From positions 67,850,567 through 67,914,566 of the forward strand of contig CM043970.1 of the NCBI GenBank assembly GCA_014529385.2: 64,000 nt of DNA, written 5' to 3'. This stretch comes from Adiantum capillus-veneris (lineage: Eukaryota; Streptophyta; Polypodiopsida; Polypodiales; Pteridaceae). The position numbers and the translations under genes were made by a program. Under the pieces are notes generated by a model, which was given only the letters and a program-made list of their open reading frames with translations, was not told where the DNA came from and searched no databases. Below are positions 10,938-21,600 of this stretch, one piece after another (position 1 is the first letter of the stretch; each line of letters opens with the position of its first letter).

Positions 10938-13733
10938 TTGGACAATGAAGGTCACAACATTGCATTCAGAAACAAACGGTGGAAGATCTCAAAGGGATCT
11001 TTGGTGGTTACCAAGGGTGAAAAAGTCGGTACACTTTACTTGTGTATTGTTAGCACGCAACCTTCAGCTTGTGCAGCAACTACAGAAGTTGACAGTGCGG
11101 TGTGGCACTACCGACTTGGGCATATGAGTGCCAAAGGAATGCAAATCCTTCAAACAAAGAAGCTTCTACCAGGTTTGAAAGAAGTGGACTTAGAGTTCTG
11201 TGAAGATTGTGTTTATGGTAAACAAAAGAGGGTAAAATTTCAAAAATCAGGAAATGAAAGAAAAAATAAAAAACTTGAGTTGGTTCATTCTGATGTTTGG
11301 GGTCCTGCAAGTACACCATCACTTGGTGGCTCATTGTACTATGTAACATTCATAGACGATGCGACTAGAAAAACATGGGTTTATGTCATGAAGAATAAAT
11401 CCGATGTATTTTCCATATTTCAAAGGTGGAAAGCCTTTGTGGAGAATGAAACGGGTACCAAGGTTAAATGCCTCAGATCCGACAATGGAGGCGAATATTG
11501 CAGCCAAGATTTTGAAAGCTTTTGTGCTAGCAATGGCATTCGGAGGCAAAGGACAACCCCAAGGACACCTCAACAAAATGGGATTTCGGAAAGGATGAAC
11601 ATGAAAATCATGGAACGAGCACGAAGCATGCAGCTACATGCAAGCCTACCGCTTGAGCTTTGGGCGGAAGCTGTAAGTACGTCTGTGTACTTAATCAATC
11701 GGTCACCCTCAACGGCATTGGATGGGGGAGTTCCAGAAGAGGCATGGACAGGTAAACCGGTGAATTATGCATTTGTCAAAGTGTTTGGGTGTGAGGCTTT
11801 CATGCACATAGAAAGAAGCCTAAGATCAAAGTTAGATGCAAAGTCCAAAAAGTGTTTCTTCATTGGCTATGGAGAAGGAGACTTTGGGTATCGCCTATGG
11901 AATCCTGAAGATGGTAAAATCTTAAGGAGTAGGGATGTAATTTTTAATGAACAAAATATGTACAAAGATTACTTGGGAAGAAAACAAACAAAAGAAACAG
12001 GTGATGAGTACATGGAGCTTGAGGACGGTGAAGACTCAAGGACTGCAAACGGTGACAATGTGCAACAACGTCAACCAAATGAGGAGCCTCAACCTATTCC
12101 CCGAAGATCTACAAGAGCAAGTAGACCTCCAGAAAGGTTTTTTCCTTCCTTCAACCATCTCTTGATCTCAGATTCTGGAGAGCCGGAATCATATGAAGAA
12201 GCTATGCAACACGAATCCAAAGAAGAATGGACGAAGAGCATGCAAGTGGAGATGGAATCACTACATCGCAACCAAACATGGGAGTTGGTTGAGTTGCCTA
12301 AAGGTAAGTGGGCACTTCAAAACAAATGGGTGTACAAGCTAAAGGAAGAAGAAGGTGGGAAGAAAAGGTACAAGTCTAGGCTTGTGGTAAAAGGGTTTTC
12401 TCAAAAGAAAGGTATTGACTTCAATGAAATATTTTCTCCTGTTGTAAAAATGAAATCAATTAGGCTCGTCTTAAGCCTTGTGGCTGCTCATGATCTAAAT
12501 CTCCAGCAAATGGATGTAAATATGGCATTCCCTCACGGTGACTTAGAGGAGGAAATCTACATGCTTCAACCAAAGGGGTATGAAGTAAAAGGTAAGGAGA
12601 AAATGTTTTGCAGATTAAAGAAGAGCTTGTATGGTTTAAAGCAAGCATCAAGACAATGGTACTTGAAGTTGGATCGATGGATGTTGGATCATGGATTCAC
12701 AAGATGCAACTCGGATCACTGCGTCTACACGAAGAATTTGGGAGATGGGAAATTCATCATCCTAATGTTGTATGTTGATGACATGTTGATTGCAAGTGCT
12801 AACATGCAGGACATCAAAGACCTAAAAGAGGAGCTGTCCAAATCTTTTTCAATGAAAGATTTAGGTGCTGCAAAGAGGATACTTGGTATGAAAATATCAA
12901 GGGACAGAACGAAGAAGACAATAAAGCTATCTCAAGAAGATTACATCAAGAAGTTACTAGAAAGGTTTGCAATGCAAAATGCAAAACCATTTTCTACACC
13001 TTTGGCTGGTCATTTTAAACTAACGAAGGATATGTGTCCAAAGACACAAGAGGAGATAGCCTATATGTCTAAAGTTCCATATTCTGCAGCTGTAGGTTCT
13101 CTAATGTATGCTATGGTCTGGACAAGGCCAGACATTTCACATGCAGTGGGAGTTGTGAGTAGGTTCATGGAAAACCCAGGTAAAGAGCATTGGCAAGCTG
13201 TGAAGTGGATACTTAGGTATCTAAAAGGGACAACAACAAATGCTTTGTATTTTGGAGGAACTGATATTTTTCTAAAAGGGTATGCTGATGCAGATATGGC
13301 AGGTGACAAAGATACTCGAAGGAGCACTACTGGCTATGTGTTCACGGTTGGAGGCACAGCAGTAAGCTGGGCTTCAAAGCTGCAAAAAGTGGTTTCACTT
13401 TCTACCACGGAAGCAGAGTATGTAGCAATGACGGAGGCAAGCAAAGAAATTCTGTGGCTTCACAGATTCTTAGAAGAGCTTGGATTCAAACAAGACAATT
13501 GTGTCTTGTACAGTGATAGCCAAAGCGCTATCCATCTTGCGAAGAACTCAGCCTTTCATTCAAGGACAAAGCACATTGAGGTGAGATATCACTTCATACG
13601 CACTCTTTTGGAAGAGGGACAACTAAAGCTAGGAAAGGTGCATACAAGTGAAAATCCTGTAGACATGTTTACAAAGGTGGTCAACAAGGAGAAGTTGAGA
13701 TTTTGCTCATCTTCAATTGGCATTCAAGGATAA
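10938..13733 (+). CDS. Copia I pol: integrase, reverse transcriptase, RNase H
   Basis: 931 open codons in phase with the preceding fragment; there is no natural start here, since the frame opens after a stop. Order: pre-integrase zinc finger (H..H about 57-61, CEDCVYGKQ near 93); integrase core with Asp of HSDVWGP near 117, Asp of RSDNGGEY near 180 and Glu of GISERM near 215; Copia RT with polymerase motif YVDDML near 610; RNase H with GYADADMAG near 781 and TEAEY later. All catalytic residues looked for are present. Unusual NMAFPHGDL stands where Copia RTs normally have K-x-AFLHGDL. The frame ends at TAA 13731-13733, about 60 bp before the 3' LTR. It copies element RNA and inserts the cDNA. 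Confidence 0.93.
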   Translation: MDNEGHNIAFRNKRWKISKGSLVVTKGEKVGTLYLCIVSTQPSACAATTEVDSAVWHYRLGHMSAKGMQILQTKKLLPGLKEVDLEFCEDCVYGKQKRVKFQKSGNERKNKKLELVHSDVWGPASTPSLGGSLYYVTFIDDATRKTWVYVMKNKSDVFSIFQRWKAFVENETGTKVKCLRSDNGGEYCSQDFESFCASNGIRRQRTTPRTPQQNGISERMNMKIMERARSMQLHASLPLELWAEAVSTSVYLINRSPSTALDGGVPEEAWTGKPVNYAFVKVFGCEAFMHIERSLRSKLDAKSKKCFFIGYGEGDFGYRLWNPEDGKILRSRDVIFNEQNMYKDYLGRKQTKETGDEYMELEDGEDSRTANGDNVQQRQPNEEPQPIPRRSTRASRPPERFFPSFNHLLISDSGEPESYEEAMQHESKEEWTKSMQVEMESLHRNQTWELVELPKGKWALQNKWVYKLKEEEGGKKRYKSRLVVKGFSQKKGIDFNEIFSPVVKMKSIRLVLSLVAAHDLNLQQMDVNMAFPHGDLEEEIYMLQPKGYEVKGKEKMFCRLKKSLYGLKQASRQWYLKLDRWMLDHGFTRCNSDHCVYTKNLGDGKFIILMLYVDDMLIASANMQDIKDLKEELSKSFSMKDLGAAKRILGMKISRDRTKKTIKLSQEDYIKKLLERFAMQNAKPFSTPLAGHFKLTKDMCPKTQEEIAYMSKVPYSAAVGSLMYAMVWTRPDISHAVGVVSRFMENPGKEHWQAVKWILRYLKGTTTNALYFGGTDIFLKGYADADMAGDKDTRRSTTGYVFTVGGTAVSWASKLQKVVSLSTTEAEYVAMTEASKEILWLHRFLEELGFKQDNCVLYSDSQSAIHLAKNSAFHSRTKHIEVRYHFIRTLLEEGQLKLGKVHTSENPVDMFTKVVNKEKLRFCSSSIGIQG

Positions 13734-13780
13734 GAAGCCAGAATGGAAAGCAGTCACAAGTTTGGTTTGGAGATCAGTCT

Positions 13781-13793
13781 CCAAGTGGGAGAT
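13781..13793 (+). promoter_or_regulatory. Polypurine tract of Copia I
   Basis: CAAGTGGGAGAT directly abuts the 3' LTR start at 13794. This is the typical Copia plus-strand primer. Confidence 0.8.
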
Positions 13794-14519
13794 TGTTAAG
13801 TATGGAGCCTGATTTACCCTTGTAATTTTCTGTGGTAAAAGCGCACATTTGTAAGGCCCCCATTATGGGGAGAAGCCATCGTGCGTGAAGGAAAATCACT
13901 CACCGGAAACCAAAATTTCCACATACAAGAATCAGGGGCAACTTTAGAGGCCTCGGGGGCAGAGGCCCCCAAGACGTTTTTTCGCTGGAATATTCCTTTT
14001 TTGCCAGAATATTATGGCCGGATGGCGGCCGGAAAGTGGTTGGAAGTCAATGGCTGGTGGCCGGTGGCCGGTGGCCGAATTCAAAAGCGGACTTGTCTTC
14101 TCAAGGGCGGCCACACATGGGCGGATTGGAGGGTCCGATTTGGACTTATTCGCATAAGGGCGGCTACACATGGCTGTCTCTCATAAGAGAGGGCAGCCCT
14201 TTTGGCCTATAAAAGGAGGCCATTTCTACACACATTTCATAGTGTGAAGTTGATGCAACAAGGTGAGTGTGAGGTGGTGAGAGTGAAGCAAGGCGGGAGC
14301 TCCATTAAGGGTATAATCCTTTTGTAAACTACTTCTTGTTTTGAAGTACTAAAGCCATTGAGTGGCTGCTTTCCCGTGGACGTAGCCCACATTGGGTGAA
14401 CCACGTATATCGTGTGTACTCTCTCTCTCTCTACTCTATAATCTCGTGTATGTAAATCTGTCTCTCTCCATTAAGTAATCTACTCAATTATCTATTTAGC
14501 TACGTCTTATTTCCTAACA
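13794..14519 (+). repeat. 3' LTR of Copia I (726 bp)
   Basis: It matches 9058-9777 with scattered substitutions and small indels (for example around 13914-13990). It is followed by the target copy GATTA at 14520-14524. Confidence 0.9.
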
Positions 14520-14524
14520 GATTA

Positions 14525-14964
14525 GTGTTAACCAAGTCACATGAGCAAGGAGAACCTCAAGGACTCTCCATAGCCACACACCTCAAGAGCTCTCACCAAA
14601 GAGTGCTCTCAACAAATGAGCTTGAGAACCCTAATTTCTTTTACACGCTGCCTTATGTACCTAGGGTAAAAATATACAATGTCCGGGCGTCCAAGGCCTT
14701 TAGGGCTCCACCACTTACTAAGTCTGCAACCTAGGCACACTAACTAGCCTATTCTTTACAGCTTGTAATTCCCATTGAGCCTGTAACACATTAAAATATT
14801 ACAATGGCTTGAAAAAAATCGAGAATTTACAATACGTGACCATTTTGGGAATATGTGGAAAATGTAACTCCAATCTTTACTTCTTCTTCATGTTGATCTT
14901 CGATGTGCATCCGTAAGGCTCAGCCTTTAGAAGCTTGTATGAAGTGACATTGACTCAGTTAATA
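14525..14964 (-). repeat. 5' LTR of element H, second part
   Basis: It continues the LTR after Copia I. With 8576-9057 it makes exactly 922 bp, the same as the 3' LTR. The end reads TTAATA instead of TTAACA. Confidence 0.85.
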
Positions 14965-14969
14965 GTCTT

Positions 14970-15155
14970 TGAAGCCATTGTTGCACATTGCTCTTTTGCA
15001 AATGCCCCCCCCCCCCTTTGGATCCCTACTGTGGATGCGGGCCTGCCAGCTTAACCAATATTCTGCCTTTTTCTCCCTTGGTACTTTCCCATATTAAATG
15101 ATCAATTTAACATGAGAAAATCATTTAGGAGAATTAGATATTAGTTATTATGACA
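14970..15155 (-). mobile_element. Gypsy G 5' LTR, second part
   Basis: It resumes the G LTR after the GTCTT target copy and ends ...TTATTATGACA at 15155, the outer end of G. It contains a C-run at 15006-15016. The next five bases, TAAAA, are the expected target copy; the other copy lies outside the window. Confidence 0.85.
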
Positions 15156-15835
15156 TAAAAACTTCGGACTTCTCTCTAAGCGGAAATAACCATGCATGCC
15201 TGGAGTAATCATCAATGAAAGTCACCAAGTTAAGGTAATTTCCCAAGGACGGAGTTTGCATGGGCCCACAAACATCACTATGCACAAGTTGCAACCTACA
15301 TGTGGCCCTAACTGAACCATCCTTTGGAAACTTAGAACACTGCATTTTACTCAAAATACAGCCTTCACAAACATGTTTGGCAGGTGCTTCAAGAGGTGGC
15401 AAAGACGCAATAATAACAGATTTCTACACACGCAGCAAACTGACAAAGTTTAGATACCCAAAATTTGTGTGCCACAGTTTTTCATCTGAAACAGTCCTTG
15501 AATCTGCAACTGCATTTGCAAAATTTTATCCACACTTGTCATACAAAGTGAGCTTATACAGCCCACGGTACAAAAGGCCAGATGCAACAATTTCATCACA
15601 AAACTGAGATCATGAATTTTGCATTTGTCATCCACAGATTTGACTGCAAGTCCAAGTCTAGCAAGTGTAGATACAGACAAAAGATTCTTCTTGATCCCAA
15701 GTACATAAAGTGCATCAACAAGTGTGAAAGAACTACCATATCAATAAGCAAAATATTTCCAACTCCCTGAACCGGATAAGTGGCATTGTTGGCACTGAAT
15801 TCCCATGAGAGACAGACTCAAGAGAGGTAAACAAT
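15156..15835 (-). pseudogene. Copia element F: pre-integrase and integrase fragment
   Basis: Minus-strand remains of a Ty1/Copia pol. The 15148-15402 frame has the pre-integrase zinc-finger end (CEGCILSKMQ) and the integrase start LVHSDVCGPMQTPSLG with TFIDDYSRHAW. The 15450-15680 frame covers poorly preserved upstream sequence. It is bounded by Gypsy G (15155) and Gypsy C (15836), so it is a slice of F; the gag end of F reappears at 28574-30236. The RT half lies beyond the left window edge. Confidence 0.75.
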
Positions 15836-16257
15836 TGTAACATTTAATGGTCTAAAACTTATGTGTAGCGGAAATTAGCATGAACATAGTGGGCATTTCA
15901 TTAGAATAGATTCCTAATGAGAATTACAAGAGTGCTTGGGTGGAGAGAGCAACAAAAAGCATAACACCTAGTTAGATAGCATCAACAATACTTTCAAAAG
16001 AGAGAGAAATTAAGCTATTGACAACAGTTGAGGACCGGATTTGCATGGAGCCGGTCCCCCCTCCAAAAGGCTTTGTATTATGGTTTCTCCCATCAAGAGA
16101 GACATTGTACAATACAATTCTTTGTGTTCCTTCAAGACTAGCTAGTGCAATGAAGATGAAAGCTTCATGCACTAAGCAAAACACTTAGCAAACACAACTT
16201 TAATTATCCCCGTTCTCAGACCCAAGACCTCACACACCTTCGAAGATGGTGAGAGCT
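15836..16257 (-). repeat. 3' LTR remnant of Gypsy C fused to gag
   Basis: About 420 bp colinear with the start of the LTRs at 17726, 42538 and 49856. It stops at GAGAGCT (16251-16257), a 7-bp string also present in gag at the point where gag resumes. The junction therefore looks like a deletion between short repeats. The 70-codon frame 15972-16184 is LTR sequence that recurs in four LTRs here. Confidence 0.85.
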
Positions 16258-17305
16258 TTAAGCTTCGCCATTCGGTGAGTACTTTGTCTTTGGCATCGGT
16301 GGCCAAAAACTGCTTCATAATGGAAGCTCTTAAAGCTTTCCATGTTCGTGGAGCTTCACAGTTGGCCCGTAGGCTAGACCACCATTGCTTGGCGGACTTT
16401 TGAAAGTGCATAGCTACATGGCGTAGCTTAGAGGACTCCCTGAAGCCCCCATCTCCAAACGCCGCATCAAATTTCTGGATAAAGGCCAAGACTTTGTCCG
16501 TAGCACCAAAGGTGCCATCATAGGTAAGGAAAGCGATGCTCTTCCCTCCCTCTTTGAACTTCTTCAGCTTGGATGACCTCTTCCATGCGGCATAGGATTT
16601 CCTATGGCCTCTTCTTTTTGATGGTTCAAAGGTTGCACCATCACTTTCTTCAGAAGGTGAAGAATTTGAAGAAGGTGGAGAAGAGGGTGACCTCTTTCTC
16701 GCCTTTTTCTTGTCTTGATCTTCGTCGTCTTTACCATCACTTTCATAAGAGGAAGAGGATGAAGAATATGGTGAAGAGGGTGTCCTCTTTCTCGCCTTTT
16801 TCTTCTCTTGCTTTTTATCATCCCTCTTTGAATTATGGCGTGGAGAAGAGTGTGATGGTCTTCTCCGCTTTGGTGGTGATGGAGAGCGTTTAGCCCGCCG
16901 TCTTCGTGGAGCCATCTTCGTCGAGGTGGCAAGAGACTCACTTCTTTCTCGTTCCTTCGGTGGAGGCTCTTGAGTTCTCCTTTGGGAAGGAGATGCATCA
17001 TCAAGAAGTAAGTTCTTGAGCCCTTCATATGGATTCTCTTCTTCTTCCCGAATCGGAGAGAGACCTCTTTTGGTAGTCTCACAAGGAGGCTTCCTAGGTG
17101 TTCTCTCGTCATGGTGATGAGCTTGGAGAATCCCGTGAGCACGGAGCTGCCGTTGCACTTCACTTTGGAGAGATGGATTGCCCATGGCTTGTTGAAGCCT
17201 AGAAACAAGACAGTTAATAAGCATTGAAGAATCATTAGTAGCTTGCTCATTAGCAAAATCAAAGTTATCAACATTAATTTCACTCTCTTTACTATTGTCA
17301 GCCAT
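16258..17305 (-). pseudogene. Gypsy C gag, C-terminally truncated
   Basis: It starts at ATG 17305 (MADNSKESEINVDNFDF) and is about 90% alike to the gag of element A at 49438. Features: charged, low-complexity Ser/Arg/Lys-rich region (about residues 90-230, SR-like), then the retrotransposon gag fold (about 255-350: TYDGTFGATDKVLAFIQKFD... HFQKSAKQWWSSL). The frame then runs out of gag at about residue 350 into antisense LTR, giving a 377-codon chimera. The zinc knuckle and pol are missing. Gag normally builds the particle; this one lacks its nucleic-acid-binding end. Confidence 0.85.
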
Positions 17306-17725
17306 TCTAACAACTTTTAGGTGTAAACTTTTTAGGTGTACTTTGGCACTTCAAGCCCTAGTTGCTACTCCTCTTTACCCCTTTAGAAAAAGCACTCAAA
17401 CTACTGTACCTGCGGCTCGAATACCATTAATTGCAAGGAATAGAAGAGAGGGTCTTTCGACACCAAAACAACACCGGCTCCTGTCAAGCTTCTAATAGCT
17501 CAATAGTGGTTAAGCCATAGGCAAGCCCCGTAGGACTCCACTATTAAGACCATAGCTCTCGACGGTGATGCCCCGTTAACTGCATGAAGGCAGGTGCACT
17601 GCAAGGCTGAGAAATCCCTATTCTACTTACTCACAGGCAATTAATAATACCAACCATTTATAGCTAGCTTGAGGACCTGATCCCTTCTTGAGCAAGAAAA
17701 GAGAAACCTTGTGCTCTGATACCAA
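17306..17725 (-). other. Gypsy C leader with primer site
   Basis: Untranslated leader colinear with 1-403 and 49439-49855. The primer site is at 17713-17724 (TGGTATCAGAGC on the minus strand). The shared stem-loop is at 17502-17545, with an 8-bp perfect closing stem AATAGTGG/CCACTATT. Confidence 0.8.
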
Positions 17726-18158
17726 TGTAACATTTAATGGTCTAAAAACTTATGTGTAGCGGAAATTAGCATGAACATAGTGGGAATTTCATTAGAATAG
17801 ATTCCTAATGAGAATTACAAGAGTGCTAGGGTGGAGAGAGCAACAAAAAGAATAACACCTAGTTAGATAGCATCAACAATACTTTCAAAAGAGAGAGAAA
17901 TTAAGCTATTGACAACAGTTGAGGACCGGATTTGTATGGAGCCGGTCCCCCCTCCAAAAGGCTTTGTATTATGGTTTCTCCCATCAAGAGAGACATTGTA
18001 CAATACAATTCTTTGTGTTCCTTCAAGACTAGCTAGTGCAATGAAGATGAAAGCTTCATGCACTAAGCAAAACACTTAGCAAACACAACTTTAATTATCC
18101 CCGTTCTCAGACCCAGGACCTCACACACCTTCGAAGATGGTGAGAGCTAGCAGGGTAT
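17726..18158 (-). repeat. Gypsy C 5' LTR, first part
   Basis: 433 bp starting TGTAACATTTAATGG next to the primer site. It stops at the target GGTAT (18154-18158) of element D. Confidence 0.85.
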
Positions 18159-18264
18159 TGTTGAGAGAATGTTGAGAGAGAAAGAGAGAGCACAGAAATT
18201 GAACCTCAAAGTGTGTAGAATACACACATGAGATGATGTATATATAGAGCGGACATGGGTGCCA
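18159..18264 (-). repeat. Element D 3' LTR, first part
   Basis: 106 bp identical in layout to 27274-27379. Its last five bases, TGCCA, are the target of L. The remaining 47 bp are at 19302-19348. Confidence 0.85.
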
Positions 18265-19296
18265 TGTCATAATAATCAATATCTAATTCTCCTAAATGAT
18301 TTTCTCATATTAAACTGATCATTTAATGTGGGGAAGTGCCAAGGGAGAAAAAGCTAGAATATTGGTTAAGTTAGCAGACCGGCCACAGTAGGGATCCAAA
18401 GGAGGGAAAATAGGGATCCAAAGGGGGGGCCATCTGCAAAAGAGCCATGTGAAACAACGGGCTAAAAAGACCCTAAGGTTCAGCCCATTAAGACTTCCAA
18501 AATGCTAAGGTTCCAAAATTCAAAGGTTGTGTCCAAAGGTTAACCTTAGGGAAAATTGGATGCTTAGTGTGTACCCAAAAAGTCTTTCTACATCCCTACA
18601 TGGGAGGGGGCGAGCCCCAAAGCTAGGGGATGAGAGAGAAAACCACACACACACACACAGGCTCCCTTTACACAAAGGGAATGAGGGACACATGTCAGCT
18701 TCTTAGGCCAGATGCCCACAAGGTGTGCCCAATTCCTATTGGAAGACCCTTGAAGTGGACCAATGAGAATTAAGCTAGAGTAAATCTAGTTTAATTAATT
18801 TAAAAACATTTAATAAAAGAAACCAATAAGAATTAAGTGTCCTAGAAGACTATTGGGCAGTCTCCCAAGGGGTCCAATGAGCATTCAGAAGCCCCATGGC
18901 TTGCCTGATTCCTATTGGCCAGGAGGCAAAGGGGTCCAATGAGAGTTTAGTTTAATTATTTAATTATCTAAAGCTCTCACAAAAGGGGAAAGGGGGACAC
19001 ATGTCAGAAGGCTATCACTTATGCTGCTTAATTCCTATTGGCTTGACCTGGGGAGGTCCAATGAGGAAAAAGCCAGCCTAACTTAGCAGCTAGGGCTCGC
19101 CCAAGAGAGAGAGGGGGCTGATTTTTGCTTGGCATTCACTCACACACTCTCACACTTGACCATGTGTGAAGGGAAAACACTCTCTCTCCACCCAAGCACT
19201 CTTGTAATTCTCATTAGGAATCTATTCTAATGAAATGCCCACTATGTTCATGCTAATTTCCGCTCCAAATAAGATTTTAGGCCATTAAATGTTACA
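18265..19296 (+). mobile_element. Element L: solo Gypsy LTR, plus orientation, shortened
   Basis: A 1032-bp LTR of the A/C/G Gypsy family in the opposite orientation (TGTCATAATAATC... to ...AAATGTTACA). It is flanked by TGCCA on both sides (18260-18264, 19297-19301). No internal sequence remains, as expected after LTR-LTR recombination. About 560 bp of the usual 1594 are missing between the region of 'catgtgtgaag' and 'ctctccaccc' (near 19160-19190). It includes a CA microsatellite at 18641-18659. Confidence 0.9.
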
Positions 19297-19301
19297 TGCC
19301 A

Positions 19302-19348
19302 TATATAGAGAAGCCATATATTGAGTAGCTTCACATATAAGCTCAACA
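19302..19348 (-). repeat. Element D 3' LTR, second part
   Basis: The last 47 bp of the LTR after the TGCCA copy, ending CTCAACA. The following CCCTCGCTC is GAGCGAGGG on the minus strand, a plausible polypurine tract. Confidence 0.8.
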
Positions 19349-19471
19349 CCCTCGCTCAAATAAGGGTCCCTAACTGTGGATGAAAAAACCCTTGGGGGAT
19401 CAAGGGAAAAACCCACAGCTCTATATACACCCACCGTTATATTATAAAAATCATTGAATATACAAATGTTC

Positions 19472-19585
19472 ATGAGGAGCTACATCACTCCTTTTACAAT
19501 GAATATTTTATGAGGAGCTACATCACTCCTTTTACAATGAATGTTTTATGAGGAGTTACATTACTCCTATCCTATCAAATACAAT
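19472..19585. repeat. 38-bp tandem repeat, three copies (element D)
   Basis: Units starting ATGAGGAG(C/T)TACAT at 19472, 19510 and 19548, 38 bp apart. Element J inserted just to the right. Confidence 0.85.
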
Positions 19586-19588
19586 AAT

Positions 19589-19911
19589 TGTAAAGAATGA
19601 GGATGCAAGAGAGATACACAAGAGAAGCACAAAGCACACAGAGATGGAAAGCTTCTTCTTCTTCCTCACAGAAAAGAGAGTACAAAAATGACTAAGTGCT
19701 AAAGCTGAAAAATAGCACATATGTACATGCGGTCACTAAGTGTGAACTCGCTAGAAGTGTACTAGGCTGGCACTATAAGTGTAGTCCAGCTGTAGAATCA
19801 CTGGCAGAGATCCTCCGTGTCGGTCACCTAACGCGCCAGTGAGTAAATGCCGTAAGCGGCCAAGACCCGTAGTGGATGCCAGCTCAAGGTGTAGAGCTCG
19901 ACATCTCAACA
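19589..19911 (-). repeat. 3' LTR of Copia J (323 bp)
   Basis: TGTAAAG...CTCAACA, matching 24470-24792. It is followed by the purine tract. Confidence 0.9.
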
Positions 19912-19926
19912 CTCCCCCTCAAGCTC
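19912..19926 (-). promoter_or_regulatory. Polypurine tract of Copia J
   Basis: The minus strand reads GCTTGAGGGGGAGT directly before the 3' LTR, the canonical Copia form. Confidence 0.85.
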
Positions 19927-21600
19927 TGCATGTCGCAGAGTCCAAGCATAGTCCGGAAACGTCGAAGCTTCTCAGCTCCGAGGGCCTTGGTAAAGATATC
20001 CTCTATCTGCTCCTCTGTTCTGACGTAGACCAAGTCGATGTCGCCCGCCAACACTCGCTCTCGAATGTAGTGGTAATGGACCTCTATGTGTTTGGTCCTA
20101 GCATGGAACACTGGGTTCCTAGCCAACTGCATGCTGCTGAGGTTGTCACAATGAATGACAATCTGCTGGTCCACCTGCACTCCCAAGTCCTCAAGTAATG
20201 TGCGTAGCCAAGCTACCTCGCACGCCGCAACTGCTGCATCTCTGTACTCGGCCTCTGTGCTCGATAAAGCAACCGTAGGCTGCTTTTTGCTGCTCCAAGT
20301 AACAGCAACACTCCCAAAAGAGAACATGAAGCCACTCGTAGATCTCCTATCAACAATGCTACCTGCCCAATCTGCATCTGCATACCCATACAATGCTAAT
20401 GGTGCATCTGCTGCATAGAACATACCTAAGTGTGCGTCGTACTCCATCCAAATGTGGCTTCCTCGGAAGCTGCATGAACTGACTCTCCAAGCCTACTGTG
20501 TAGCTCAAGTCTGGCCTCGTGATAGTCAAGTAAATTAGACTACCCACCATCTTCCTGTACATATTGACATCCTCAACAACATCACCCTTCTCTGCACTCA
20601 GCTTTGCATTCACATCCAAGGGAATAGAAATTGGCTTACAATCAGCCATACCATACTTTGACAACATGTCCAAAGCATACTGTTTCTGTGACAGCCATAC
20701 ACCCTCTGGAGTCCTGATCACCTCAATGCCAAGAAAGTAGCGCAACTCGCCCAAATCTTTCATTTCAAACTCCTGTTTGAGAAGACCCTTCACATGGTCA
20801 ATCTCCATAGCATTGTCACCCACAATAATAAGGTCATCTACATATATGGTAATGACCACAATCCCCATATCACTCTCACGTACATAGAGTGAATGATCTG
20901 CATGAGCTCTCCTAAACCCAATACTGACAAGATACTTGGCAATCCTGTCATACCATGCTCTAGAGCCCTGCTTCAAATCATACAAAGCTTTGAGAAGCCT
21001 GCATACATAATCTGGGTAACCTGGATCGACATAACTAGGTGGCTGATCCATATACACTTCCTCTTGCAACTCACCATTCAAGAAGGCATTCTTTACATCC
21101 ATTTGATGCATAATCCATCCTTTAGATGCAGCCACTGCTATGACAGCTCTCACAGTCGTCATCTTTGCCACTGGAGCAAAGGTCTCCTCATAGTCTATGC
21201 CATACGTCTGTGCATAACCCTTTGCGACCAGCCTTGCCTTGTGACGCTCAATGTTACCATCAGCCTTATGCTTGGTTTTATACACCCATTTACAGCCAAT
21301 AGCTTTCTTGCCACTTGGCAATGGCACCAACTCCCATGTGTCGTTTGCTTCCAATGCAGCCATCTCTTCATTCATTGCATCATCCCAATGCACATTTCCA
21401 ACTGCATCCTCAAAACATGTGGGCTCCACATCCTGTATCACCTTAGCCATGTAGGCTTGGTGATGTGCTAGATACCTATCATAAGTCAATTTCTGAACTG
21501 GATTTCTGACTCTATTAGATCTGCGCGGTCTTGGGTCACTCCTTTGCCCTCTAGCATCTTCTTGTACTTTCCTTACACCAGGTGTCCTGACAGCCGGAAT
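19912..21600 (-). pseudogene. Copia J reverse transcriptase and RNase H (frameshifted)
   Basis: The minus frame 21489-20359 holds the RT: NDTWELVPLPSGKKAIGCKWVYK, AFLNGELQEEVYMDQP and polymerase motif YVDDLIIVG. A second frame, 20447-19884, holds RNase H (GYADADWAGS, SSTEAEYRDAA, ARTKHIEVHYHYIRE). The frame changes between the two at about 20420, before the RNase H. All signature residues I looked for are present, so inactivation is by frameshift rather than by loss of the active site. Confidence 0.88.

Larger units (their letters stand above)
9058..14519 (+). mobile_element. Copia element I (complete structure, slightly decayed)
   Basis: Ty1/Copia-type LTR retrotransposon of 5462 bp with LTRs at 9058-9777 and 13794-14519 (TGTTAAG...CTAACA). 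It has the 5-bp target duplication GATTA (9053-9057, 14520-14524), primer site, gag, pol in the order integrase-RT-RNase H, and a purine tract. It is the last insertion in its part of the stack. The two LTRs differ at several positions, so it is not brand new. It carries two in-frame stops and one frameshift. Confidence 0.95.
1808..14964 (-). mobile_element. Element H: large non-coding Gypsy-like (LARD) element, nested host of Copia I
   Basis: H is bounded by 5-bp duplications GTCTT (1803-1807 and 14965-14969). It has two LTRs of 922 bp: the 3' copy at 1808-2729 and the 5' copy at 8576-14964 once Copia I and its duplication are removed. The primer site at 8559-8574 and the purine tract at 2730-2743 both give minus orientation. 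No protease, reverse transcriptase or integrase motif is visible in the 5.8-kb interior, so H must depend on enzymes from elsewhere. The style of the primer site recalls Tat/Athila Gypsy elements; that placement is inference. Confidence 0.85.

Noticed and set aside
16564-17313. Long overlapping frames antisense or shifted to Gypsy gag (also 48697-49446)
   Set aside because: Shadow frames of the Arg/Ser-rich gag region; the annotated frame has the gag fold.
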